A stretch of DNA of 7,453 nt from Stenotrophomonas sp. (lineage in GTDB: Bacteria > Pseudomonadota > Gammaproteobacteria > Xanthomonadales > Xanthomonadaceae), in assembly GCA_003484865.1 (NCBI GenBank), contig DMZT01000018.1:1915-9367 (forward strand), read 5' to 3'. Positions 1 to 5,742 of this stretch are shown in pieces (position 1 is the first letter of the stretch; the number at the start of each line of letters is the position of its first letter). The notes beneath the pieces are model-generated. The model was given only the letters and a program-made list of their open reading frames with translations. It searched no databases and was not told where the DNA came from. The position numbers and the translations under genes are program-made.

Positions 1-2237
1 CCAGCTACATCGACCAGTTCGACATGGGCAACGCCGGCAAGCTCGGTGTCTCCATCGGCGTGCAGGCGCTGGAAGGCAGCAACCCGGAAGAGATGTTCTC
101 CAGCAGCTCCACCTGGGTGGCCTGCGATGGCCGTGAAGTGGTTGGCGCAACGCGCAACTGCACCCAGGTCAACGGCAACCAGGTCGCCAACGGCGTGCCG
201 TATTACCTGGTGCCCAGCAGCCGCATCTACCGCCAGTTCATCGAGCACGACAAGCGCGATTCGCAGTTCGCCGCACTCCAGTGGCGGCCCAGCGATACGG
301 TGGAAGTGAACCTGGATTACCAGCACTCCAAGCGCGATTACACCGAAGACCGCTCGGATCTGTCGCTGTCCTCGATGATGCGCAACCTCAACAACCGCGT
401 CGTCACTGACGATGGCGCGCTGCTGCACCACACCGGCAGCACCACGGTCGATTCCACCGGCAATTTCCTGGAGCGCCAGGAGGAATACACCGGCGGCGGG
501 TTCAACGTGATCTTCCGGCCGAGCCCGGCATGGACGCTGTCCACCGATCTGTCCTACTCCAACACCGAGCGCGATCAGATCGAACGCAGCACCCGCCTGC
601 GTGCCGGCCGCACCGACGTCAACGGCAGGCCGGTCGGCGGCATCAAGAACACCCGCTACGTCGATTACACCTATGACTACAGCGGTGATGTGCCGAGCAT
701 TTACCTGGATCCGGCGTTCGATGTGAACAACCCGGACAACTTCACCGATTCGGCGCTGGTGCGTCGACGTCAGCAGCACCGCGAGCACACCATCCGTGCC
801 GGCCGCTTCGATGCCACGTTCACCCCGGAAAGCGGCTTCTTCACCGCGATCAAGGGGGGCCTGCGCCGCTCCGAGGCGACCTACACCGATTACACCGACA
901 CCGTGGATGTCACCACCACCAATGTCGCCGCGATCCGCGCTGCCAACCTGGCCTGCCGCCAGGCGTTCCCGCAGGACGATTTCCTGGCCAACGCCAGTGG
1001 CAACACCATCGACCAGTGGGCCAGCTTCGACAGCCGCTGCCTGTTCAAGGCCTTCACCGGCGTGGACGACACCGGGCTGAGCGCGGACCTGCGCAACCCG
1101 GCCAACAACGATGTCACCGAGAAAACCAGCGCGCTGTACCTGATGGGCGATTACAGCGCCGAATGGTTCGGCCTGCCGGTGACCGGCAACATCGGCGTGC
1201 GGGGTGTGCGCACCGAGGTGCGCTCGGTCGGGCTGCGCAGCGGCCTGGATGTGATCAACAATCCCGACGGCACCGTGACCCTGGAGCCCACCGGCGATTA
1301 CACCTCGCAGGTGCTCAAGTCCAGCAATACCGAATGGCTGCCCAGCTTCAACGCGGCCTTCGAACTGCGCCCGGACCTGCTGCTGCGCGTGGGCGCGTAT
1401 CGGGCGATGTCGCGTCCGGACCTGGCCGCTGAAGGCTTTGGCCGCACCTTCAACCTGGGCGAGGTGGATACCGAGTTCAACAGCGTGGGCGATGCGCTGC
1501 GCAGCATCACCGCCACCGGCAACCCGCGCGCCAAGCCGTTGATGTCGTGGAACGGCGACCTCTCGCTGGAGTGGTATGCCAACGAAGACACCATGTTGTC
1601 CGGTGCGCTGTACTACAAGCAGTTCAACGGCGGCTCGATGCCGGTGATCGTCAACGAATCGTTCGATATCGACGGCCAGAGCGTGACCGTGCCGGTGGAG
1701 CAGTTGGCCACCAGCGACCAGAAGAGCGATCTGTTCGGCGTGGAGTTCACCGCCTCGCACAGTTTCTCCTACCTGCCGGGGATCTTCTCCGGGCTGGGCG
1801 TGAAGGCCAGCTACAACTACGCCGATTCCAACTTCAAGACCGAAGACCTGCGCCTGGGCGAGTCCACCGACCCCTCGACCGGCGTGGTGACCCCGGGTAT
1901 CGTCGAGCCGGCCAATATCTTCGGGTTGTCCAAGCATGTGGCGTCGGCACAGGTGTACTGGGGCCTGGGCAAGCTCGATCTGCAGGCGATCTACAAGTAC
2001 CGCTCCGACTATTACCAGCAGTTTGTCGGCGACCCGTCGCAGAACCGCTATGTGCGGGACAATGGCTCGCTGGACTTCCGCGCCACCTACAAAGTGAACA
2101 AGCACTTGTCGTTGTCGCTGTCGGCCAGCAACCTCACCGATGAGCCGCGGGTGTCGGATATGCCCATCCTCGGCAGCTTCCGCGAGTACACCACGTACGG
2201 GCGGCGGTATTATCTGGGGGTGCGCTACCGCTTCTGA
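1..2237 (+). CDS. TonB-dependent receptor, 5'-truncated (beta-barrel part)
   Basis: This is an outer-membrane active transporter that would import a ligand into the periplasm using energy from TonB-ExbB-ExbD. The frame is open from base 3 to the TGA at 2235-2237, so the signal peptide, TonB box and most of the plug domain lie upstream of the window. About 744 residues are visible, nearly all barrel. They show alternating amphipathic strands, a conserved RAMSRPDL segment, NPRAKPLMSWNGDLSLEWY, a YYKQF strand, a NLTDE turn near the end and a final aromatic residue in YYLGVRYRF. These resemble the large Xanthomonas/Caulobacter-type receptors (TIGR01782-like), many of which carry carbohydrates. 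Only four cysteines are seen, in two pairs (codons 123 and 159; 954 and 1038), each in a loop-like region. A hairpin follows the stop, then a GntR-family regulator on the same strand, which suggests substrate-responsive control. The substrate cannot be read from the sequence; a sugar or sugar acid is an inference from the neighbour. Confidence 0.93.
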   Translation, partial: SYIDQFDMGNAGKLGVSIGVQALEGSNPEEMFSSSSTWVACDGREVVGATRNCTQVNGNQVANGVPYYLVPSSRIYRQFIEHDKRDSQFAALQWRPSDTVEVNLDYQHSKRDYTEDRSDLSLSSMMRNLNNRVVTDDGALLHHTGSTTVDSTGNFLERQEEYTGGGFNVIFRPSPAWTLSTDLSYSNTERDQIERSTRLRAGRTDVNGRPVGGIKNTRYVDYTYDYSGDVPSIYLDPAFDVNNPDNFTDSALVRRRQQHREHTIRAGRFDATFTPESGFFTAIKGGLRRSEATYTDYTDTVDVTTTNVAAIRAANLACRQAFPQDDFLANASGNTIDQWASFDSRCLFKAFTGVDDTGLSADLRNPANNDVTEKTSALYLMGDYSAEWFGLPVTGNIGVRGVRTEVRSVGLRSGLDVINNPDGTVTLEPTGDYTSQVLKSSNTEWLPSFNAAFELRPDLLLRVGAYRAMSRPDLAAEGFGRTFNLGEVDTEFNSVGDALRSITATGNPRAKPLMSWNGDLSLEWYANEDTMLSGALYYKQFNGGSMPVIVNESFDIDGQSVTVPVEQLATSDQKSDLFGVEFTASHSFSYLPGIFSGLGVKASYNYADSNFKTEDLRLGESTDPSTGVVTPGIVEPANIFGLSKHVASAQVYWGLGKLDLQAIYKYRSDYYQQFVGDPSQNRYVRDNGSLDFRATYKVNKHLSLSLSASNLTDEPRVSDMPILGSFREYTTYGRRYYLGVRYRF

Positions 2238-2241
2238 GGTC

Positions 2242-2270
2242 AGTGGCGCGGTTTTTCCGACCGCGCCGCT
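2242..2270 (+). terminator. Hairpin just after the receptor stop, possible terminator or attenuator
   Basis: Bases 2242-2252 pair with 2260-2270 around a 7-nt loop (11 bp, including one T-G wobble; core ggcgcggt/accgcgcc). It begins 5 nt after the receptor stop. No T-run follows, so it is not a textbook intrinsic terminator. The left arm core is repeated at 2278-2285, so the right arm could instead pair downstream, which would allow two alternative folds. It may reduce read-through into the regulator gene or protect the receptor mRNA 3' end. Confidence 0.4.
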
Positions 2271-2323
2271 CTCTGAAGGCGCGGTCGCGTGTCGGTCCCC
2301 AGCCACCTGTCAGCAGGCCTTTG

Positions 2324-3070
2324 ATGATGTCCGAACCCCGTCTGTACCAGTCCATTGCTGCCGAAATCGTCGCGCTGATCGAGAAGGGTGAATTCCCGCC
2401 GGGCTCGCGCCTGCCGGGCGAGCGCGACCTGGCCGAACGCCTGGGCGTGAGCCGGGTGACGGTGCGCGAGGCGGAAATCGCGCTGGAAGCGCAGGGCCTG
2501 ATCACCATCAAGACCGGCTCCGGCGTTTACGTGAAGGCCAAGCCGTCGCAGGCGCCGGGCGCACTGCCCGACGTCTCGGCGTTCGACCTGACCGCGGCAC
2601 GTGCGGTGATCGAGGCCGAGGCCGCCGCGATGGCGGCCAGCCGCATCACCGATGCCGAACTGGAGGACCTGGCCGGCCTGATCGCGGCCATGGTCGACCC
2701 GAATTCGGGCGAGGCGGCGGCCAGCGAGGCGGATCGTCAGTTCCACCTGTCGATCGCGCGGATCGCCGGCAACCCGGTGGTGGAGCACTGCGTGCAGCTG
2801 ATCTGGCGGATGCGCAACGAGCTGCCGCGGGTCAAGCAGGTCTACGCCAACGTCTGCCACAACGACGATGACACCCGCGACGAGGAACACACCCGGATTC
2901 TGGATGCACTGCGCCAACGCGACCCGGCAGCGGCGCGGTCGGCCATGCGCAACCACTTCCAGCGGCTGTTCGAATCGATGCTGGAAGCCACCGAGAATGA
3001 AGCGCTGGCCGAAATCCGCCGGCGTACCCAGCAGGACCGCGAACGCTTCATGGCCGCGACCGGGCACTGA
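2324..3070 (+). CDS. GntR family (FadR subfamily, FCD domain) transcriptional regulator, ExuR/UxuR-like
   Basis: This is a cytoplasmic DNA-binding regulator of 248 aa, normal length for the FadR subfamily. Residues about 6-72 form the GntR winged helix (RLYQ, GSRLPGERDLAERLGVSR, TVREAEIALEAQGLI, GSGVYV). Residues about 88-225 form the FCD effector domain, with the expected metal-ligand set D137, H141, H189 and H211 all present. The opening and wing resemble ExuR/UxuR hexuronate regulators, so a sugar acid effector is plausible but unproven. The start is placed at ATG 2324 (ATG 2327 is an alternative) because the winged helix starts right after it and agcagg lies 6 nt upstream. The in-frame GTG at 2243 would add 27 non-conserved residues and would start inside the hairpin. 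The gene follows the TonB-dependent receptor by 86 nt on the same strand, so that receptor is the obvious candidate target. I saw no convincing palindromic operator in the gap. Confidence 0.92.
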   Translation: MMSEPRLYQSIAAEIVALIEKGEFPPGSRLPGERDLAERLGVSRVTVREAEIALEAQGLITIKTGSGVYVKAKPSQAPGALPDVSAFDLTAARAVIEAEAAAMAASRITDAELEDLAGLIAAMVDPNSGEAAASEADRQFHLSIARIAGNPVVEHCVQLIWRMRNELPRVKQVYANVCHNDDDTRDEEHTRILDALRQRDPAAARSAMRNHFQRLFESMLEATENEALAEIRRRTQQDRERFMAATGH

Positions 3071-3092
3071 GCCCGGCGCGCACCCGCGGGCT
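3070..3092. terminator. Hairpin between convergent GntR and DUF6165 genes
   Basis: Bases 3070-3075 (agcccg) can pair with 3087-3092 (cgggct) around an 11-nt loop. The stem includes the last base of the GntR stop codon and the last base of the DUF6165 stop codon on the other strand. It could serve as a compact bidirectional terminator in this 21-nt gap, but the stem is short and no clear T-run follows on either side. Confidence 0.3.
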
Positions 3093-3481
3093 TACTCGCC
3101 CTGGTACTGCTTTTCTTCGACCAGCTGCGAGCCGGCGATGCGGTTGATCTCGTTCTTCACTTTGACCCGCTCGCCATTGGTGCCATAGACACCGCGCGCC
3201 AGCTGGATGAAGGCATCGTCGAACACCTGCGCTGCTTCCTTGTCGCGCAGCTGATCCTGGATCTCCCACATGCGCTCGTTGATTGCCTTGAGCTGCGTCT
3301 TCAACGCCTCCAGCCCCGGCTGGGCGCTTACCTGCTGCTGCCACAGCGGCCAGAGGCCCTCGAGTTCCTTGCGGACGTTGGCGTTCTTGCCCGCATCGGC
3401 GATGCGTTCGGCCTTGATTTCCAGGATGGTGATCTTGTCGATCAGCTCGCCAATCGATACCGGGGTCAGGATCGCGTCCAC
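3092..3481 (-). CDS. DUF6165 family protein
   Basis: This is a small soluble protein of 129 aa with no signal peptide or membrane segment. It opens with the family-typical block PVSIGELIDKITILEIK followed by a KNANVRKEL helix, and is mostly charged helix throughout (heptad-like stretches at residues about 40-85). This pattern is recognised as DUF6165, which to my knowledge has no assigned biochemical function. The start is GTG at 3479-3481. Upstream in this frame there are only six codons before a TGA, and none is a start codon, so the GTG is the only start that keeps the conserved N-terminus. The Shine-Dalgarno sequence before it is weak. A tiny ORF with its own SD-like sequence ends 4 nt upstream (see 3486-3512), so translational coupling is possible. 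The gene converges on the GntR gene and diverges from the TorF-like gene; no functional link to either is evident. Confidence 0.85.
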   Translation of the reverse strand: MDAILTPVSIGELIDKITILEIKAERIADAGKNANVRKELEGLWPLWQQQVSAQPGLEALKTQLKAINERMWEIQDQLRDKEAAQVFDDAFIQLARGVYGTNGERVKVKNEINRIAGSQLVEEKQYQGE

Positions 3482-3485
3482 GCCA

Positions 3486-3512
3486 TTACTCGCAACAGGT
3501 CAGAGCGGCCAT
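3486..3512 (-). CDS. Possible 8-residue leader ORF upstream of the DUF6165 gene (tentative)
   Basis: On the minus strand an ATG at 3512-3510 opens MAALTCCE and stops at TAA 3488-3486, 4 nt before the GTG of the DUF6165 gene. A ggagg motif lies about 11 nt upstream of the ATG, stronger than the SD before the GTG though with a long spacer. Two adjacent Cys codons are present. Such short ORFs arise easily by chance, so this is a weak call; it matters because it could couple translation or sense charged tRNA-Cys. Confidence 0.15.
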   Translation of the reverse strand: MAALTCCE

Positions 3513-3644
3513 GATACCGCGCACCTCCGGGCACCACCCTGACGCAGGATTTACAGAAACGTTGCGCCGATCGCCCGGGTACGCCATGGCGGCGTTACGC
3601 CCCGCCTGACGACACTGTCGCTCTCGACGGCGCGGCCGTCATCT

Positions 3645-3648
3645 GGAG
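3645..3648 (+). promoter_or_regulatory. Ribosome binding site deciding the GTG start of the TorF-like gene
   Basis: GGAG lies 8 nt before the GTG at 3657-3659. The next codon is also GTG (3660) but would be 11 nt away. This supports 3657 as the start and places the signal peptide in the normal position. Confidence 0.55.
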
Positions 3649-3656
3649 CAGGGCAC

Positions 3657-4355
3657 GTGGTGGGTAAACCTTTGAAACAGCGCCTGCGCTGCGGCGCGGT
3701 GCTGGTGGGGCTGGTCATGAGTGGTGCGGCCGCGGCCGCGGTGGAAGGCAATGCGACGCTGACCTCGGACTACGTCTGGCGCGGCAGCTCCCAGAGCGAC
3801 GGCGATCCGGCCGCGCAGGCCGGCGTGAAGCTCGGTACGGCCACCGGCTGGTATGCCTCGGCGTGGGGCTCGGGCGTCTCGTTCCGCCCGGACAACGGCG
3901 CGCGCAGCGAATTCGATCTCATCGCCGGCTGGAGCGGCGCGGTGACGCCGGACTGGAGCGTGGACGTCAATCTGACCCGCTACCTGTATCCCTCGACCAC
4001 CGTCGATCTGGACTGGACCGAGCTCAACGGCACGGTGACCTGGCGGCAACGCGCGTGGCTGCAGGTCGGCGTCTCCGACAACGCGTTGGCCGGTGGCCAC
4101 GGCGGCACCTATGCGCAGCTCGGCGCGCGTCTGCCGCTGGGCGGGCAGTGGCGCATCGAGGGCGCGGTGGGCCATTACTGGCTGGACAGCGCGCAGGCCG
4201 AGGATTACCTGCACGGCCAGCTCAGCCTGGTGTGGCGGGTGCACGGGCCGTGGGAGCTGCGGGTGACCGGGCATGACACCGACGGTGCCGCGAAACAGGT
4301 GTTCCCGGGCAACGCGGGATCGCGCGTCGAGGTCGCGGTACAAACCGCCTTCTAA
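3657..4355 (+). CDS. TorF family putative porin (outer-membrane protein)
   Basis: This predicted outer-membrane beta-barrel has 232 aa. Residues 1-28 form a signal peptide: a basic start (KPLKQRLR), a hydrophobic core (AVLVGLVM) and an Ala-rich signal peptidase I site around AAAAA-VEG. The mature part begins with the hallmark NATLTSDYVWRGSSQS block of the TorF/Gcw_chp family (TIGR02001-like). It continues as alternating beta strands (WYASAWGSGV, EFDLIAGWSG, VDVNLTRYLYP, LNGTVTWRQRAW) and ends in a C-terminal phenylalanine (VAVQTAF), the usual barrel-assembly signal. Family members are described only as putative porins, so the permeant is unknown. The start is GTG 3657, backed by GGAG 8 nt upstream. 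The gene stands alone, divergent from DUF6165 with a 175-nt gap and convergent with the MFS gene; transcription probably ends in the SMAG cluster that starts 16 nt after its TAA. Confidence 0.85.
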   Translation: MVGKPLKQRLRCGAVLVGLVMSGAAAAAVEGNATLTSDYVWRGSSQSDGDPAAQAGVKLGTATGWYASAWGSGVSFRPDNGARSEFDLIAGWSGAVTPDWSVDVNLTRYLYPSTTVDLDWTELNGTVTWRQRAWLQVGVSDNALAGGHGGTYAQLGARLPLGGQWRIEGAVGHYWLDSAQAEDYLHGQLSLVWRVHGPWELRVTGHDTDGAAKQVFPGNAGSRVEVAVQTAF

Positions 4356-4371
4356 CGTAGCGTCAACCCGG

Positions 4372-4394
4372 GTAGAGCCGACCGTTGGTCGGCT
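4372..4394 (+). repeat. SMAG copy 1 (plus orientation)
   Basis: GTAG head at 4372-4375, then a perfect hairpin at 4376-4394: agccgacc, loop gtt, ggtcggct. It starts 17 bases after the last base of the TorF-like stop codon. Confidence 0.85.
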
Positions 4395-4404
4395 GCCCCA
4401 GGCG

Positions 4405-4427
4405 GTAGAGCCGACCGTTGGTCGGCT
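4405..4427 (+). repeat. SMAG copy 2 (plus orientation)
   Basis: Identical to copy 1, including the 10-base spacer that follows each, which shows a recent or conserved 33-bp tandem duplication. The 8-bp stem with gtt loop is perfect. Confidence 0.85.
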
Positions 4428-4448
4428 GCCCCAGGCGGCGCGCAATGC

Positions 4449-4471
4449 AGCCGACCAACGGTTGGCTCTAC
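4449..4471 (-). repeat. SMAG copy 3 (inverted, one substitution)
   Basis: Read on the minus strand this is GTAG followed by agccaacc, loop gtt, ggtcggct: one base differs from copies 1 and 2 in the left arm, weakening the stem by one pair on this strand. Its GTAG (4471-4468) provides the TAG stop codon of the MFS transporter gene. Confidence 0.85.
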
Positions 4472-5643
4472 CGGCGTACCACCGCCACCGCCCACACCGC
4501 CATCGCCACCAGCGCGACGCCCGCACCGGTGACGCACACACCGGTCCAGCCGAAGCGATCAAACACCTGCGCCGAGACCAGTGAGCCCAGCGAGCCACCG
4601 ATGAAATAGCCGGTCATGTAGCCGGCATTGAGCCGGTTGCGTGCTTCCGGGCGCAGTGCATACACCACGTTCTGGTTGCTCACATGCAACAACTGCGCAG
4701 CCAGATCGAGCACGATCACGCCCAGCACCAGTGCGATCAGCGAGTGCGTGGAGAAGCCCAGTGGCAGCCACGACGCGGCCAGCAGCACCAGCGCCACGGT
4801 TGTGGCCAACGCGGCCTTGCCGCGGTCGGCCATGCGTCCGGCCACACCGGCGGCCAGCGTGCCGGCCGCACCCACCAGCCCGAACAGACCGATCGTCGCA
4901 TCGCTGTAGCCATACGGTTCGGCCGCGAGCAGGAACGCCAACGGCGTCCAGAAGATCGCGAACATCGCAAAGCTCAACGCGCCCAGCACGGTGCGCAGGC
5001 GGAACACCGGTTCCTGCGCGAACAGCGTGCCGATCGAGCGAAGCAGCTGCAGATAGCCCAGCCCGGCGGTCTGATGGAAGCGCGGCAGATGCCGATAGAG
5101 CATGCCCGTGGTCAGCACCAGCGCCGCCGCGGCGATCCAGTACACGGTGCGCCAATCGCCCAGCGAGGACAGCGCCCCGGCTACCGTGCGCGCCAGCAGG
5201 ATGCCGAGCAGCAGGCCGCTCATCACCGTGCCGACCACCTGGCCACGCTCCTCCGGCCGCGCCAGCGTCGCCGCGAATGGCACCAGCACCTGCGCCACCA
5301 CCGAGAACAGGCCGGTCAGCGCGGTGCCGACCAGCAGCCACACGAACTGATGGCTGAGCGCGCTCAGCACCAGGCCGGCCGCCGACAACAGCGACATCAC
5401 CACGATCAGCCGGCGCCGTTCGAACAGATCGCCCAGCGGCACCAGCAGGATCAGGCCCGCCGCATAGCTCAGCTGGGCCACGGTCACCACCGTACCGGCA
5501 CGCGCGAAGGACACCCCGAACTGCCCGGCGATGGTGTGCAGCAGCGGCTGCGCGTAATAGTTGCTGGCCACGGCCACACCGGTGGCGAAGGCCATCAGCA
5601 GGACCTGCCAGCGGCTGAGGGGCGAGGGCACGTCGTGGGTCAT
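4468..5643 (-). CDS. MFS transporter, unknown substrate
   Basis: This inner-membrane secondary transporter has 391 aa and about 12 hydrophobic helices, the standard major facilitator length. Visible features are NYYAQPLLHTIAGQF after helix 1, and motif A GDLFERRR (G71, D72, R76-R78) between helices 2 and 3. In helix 5, LLLGILLARTVAG is a motif-C-like segment. The central loop is at about residues 190-205, and AGRMADRGK repeats motif A between helices 8 and 9. The overall look is that of the NepI/YgaY-like drug or sugar efflux group, but the substrate is not readable. The start at 5643 has GGAG 6 nt upstream (5653-5650) and is where transporter homology begins; a longer frame reaching 5943 would run antisense into the LysR gene and is rejected. 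The gene diverges from that LysR gene across 99 nt and is likely controlled by it. The stop TAG is formed by a SMAG repeat. Confidence 0.92.
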   Translation of the reverse strand: MTHDVPSPLSRWQVLLMAFATGVAVASNYYAQPLLHTIAGQFGVSFARAGTVVTVAQLSYAAGLILLVPLGDLFERRRLIVVMSLLSAAGLVLSALSHQFVWLLVGTALTGLFSVVAQVLVPFAATLARPEERGQVVGTVMSGLLLGILLARTVAGALSSLGDWRTVYWIAAAALVLTTGMLYRHLPRFHQTAGLGYLQLLRSIGTLFAQEPVFRLRTVLGALSFAMFAIFWTPLAFLLAAEPYGYSDATIGLFGLVGAAGTLAAGVAGRMADRGKAALATTVALVLLAASWLPLGFSTHSLIALVLGVIVLDLAAQLLHVSNQNVVYALRPEARNRLNAGYMTGYFIGGSLGSLVSAQVFDRFGWTGVCVTGAGVALVAMAVWAVAVVRR

Positions 5644-5649
5644 GACGGG

Positions 5650-5653
5650 CTCC
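5650..5653 (-). promoter_or_regulatory. Ribosome binding site deciding the MFS start
   Basis: CTCC on the plus strand reads GGAG on the minus strand, 6 nt before the ATG at 5643-5641. It favours this start over ATG codons further upstream in the same frame. Confidence 0.6.
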
Positions 5654-5742
5654 AGGAAAGAAGGGGCGCCAGTGTCCGCCCGATCGGTAAATGAGGGAAA
5701 TGAATAGTTATCATCCGATGCATCTGAAAATGAGATGGCACG
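5654..5742. promoter_or_regulatory. Divergent MFS/LysR control region with a candidate LysR-type site
   Basis: The gap between the two divergent starts holds an AT-rich island (about 5690-5735), in contrast to the GC-rich surroundings and as expected for promoters. Within it, TCA at 5711-5713 and TGA at 5725-5727 flank 11 bases, which fits the LysR T-N11-A box, with an 8-bp palindrome gatgcatc at 5717-5724 inside. On the minus strand TTTTCA and TATTCA 18 nt apart could be the -35 and -10 of the MFS gene and would overlap this site. The dyad symmetry outside the 3-bp arms is poor, so the operator call is tentative. Confidence 0.35.

Larger units (their letters stand above)
4372..4471. repeat. 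SMAG (GTAG-type REP) cluster, two direct copies plus one inverted copy
   Basis: Three copies of a 23-bp GTAG-headed palindrome lie between convergent genes. The first two sit in perfect tandem 33-bp units (4372-4404 and 4405-4437, each ending gccccaggcg); the third (4449-4471) is on the opposite strand. Copies 2 and 3 are inverted repeats matching at 22 of 23 positions, separated by 21 nt, so a plus-strand transcript could form one long hairpin with a single G-U pair. This is the BIME-like arrangement expected of SMAG repeats, which are mobilised in trans by RAYT-type transposases; no RAYT gene is in the window. Likely roles are transcription termination and mRNA 3'-end protection for both flanking genes. 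Confidence 0.88.

Noticed and set aside
2243..2323. GTG start 27 codons upstream for the GntR regulator
   Set aside because: The extra residues are non-conserved and Arg/Pro-rich and the start lies inside the post-receptor hairpin; ATG 2324 sits right before the winged helix.
2240..3067. 275-codon open frame on the minus strand opposite the GntR gene
   Set aside because: It is in the antisense codon-matched frame of a gene with strong third-position GC, which routinely leaves long open mirrors. The protein looks like Arg/His/Gln-rich noise with no domain.
3582..3591. 10-bp palindrome cgccatggcg in the DUF6165/TorF gap as an operator
   Set aside because: A perfect but short GC-rich palindrome including a common NcoI-like core; no second copy or promoter nearby supports a regulatory role.
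4372..4471. Short CRISPR array
   Set aside because: There are only three copies, in mixed orientation, with a 10-bp identical spacer rather than unique spacers, and a GTAG head typical of SMAG REP elements.
3639..4598. 319-codon open frame on the minus strand opposite the TorF-like gene
   Set aside because: Its translation is Arg/Ala/Gly-rich, runs through the SMAG cluster and even contains repeats from it (the GSRPTVGST repeats), and overlaps the transporter 3' end.
4684..5694. 336-codon open frame on the plus strand opposite the MFS gene
   Set aside because: Gln/Arg/His-rich low-complexity translation without domain features, mirroring a clear 12-TM transporter.
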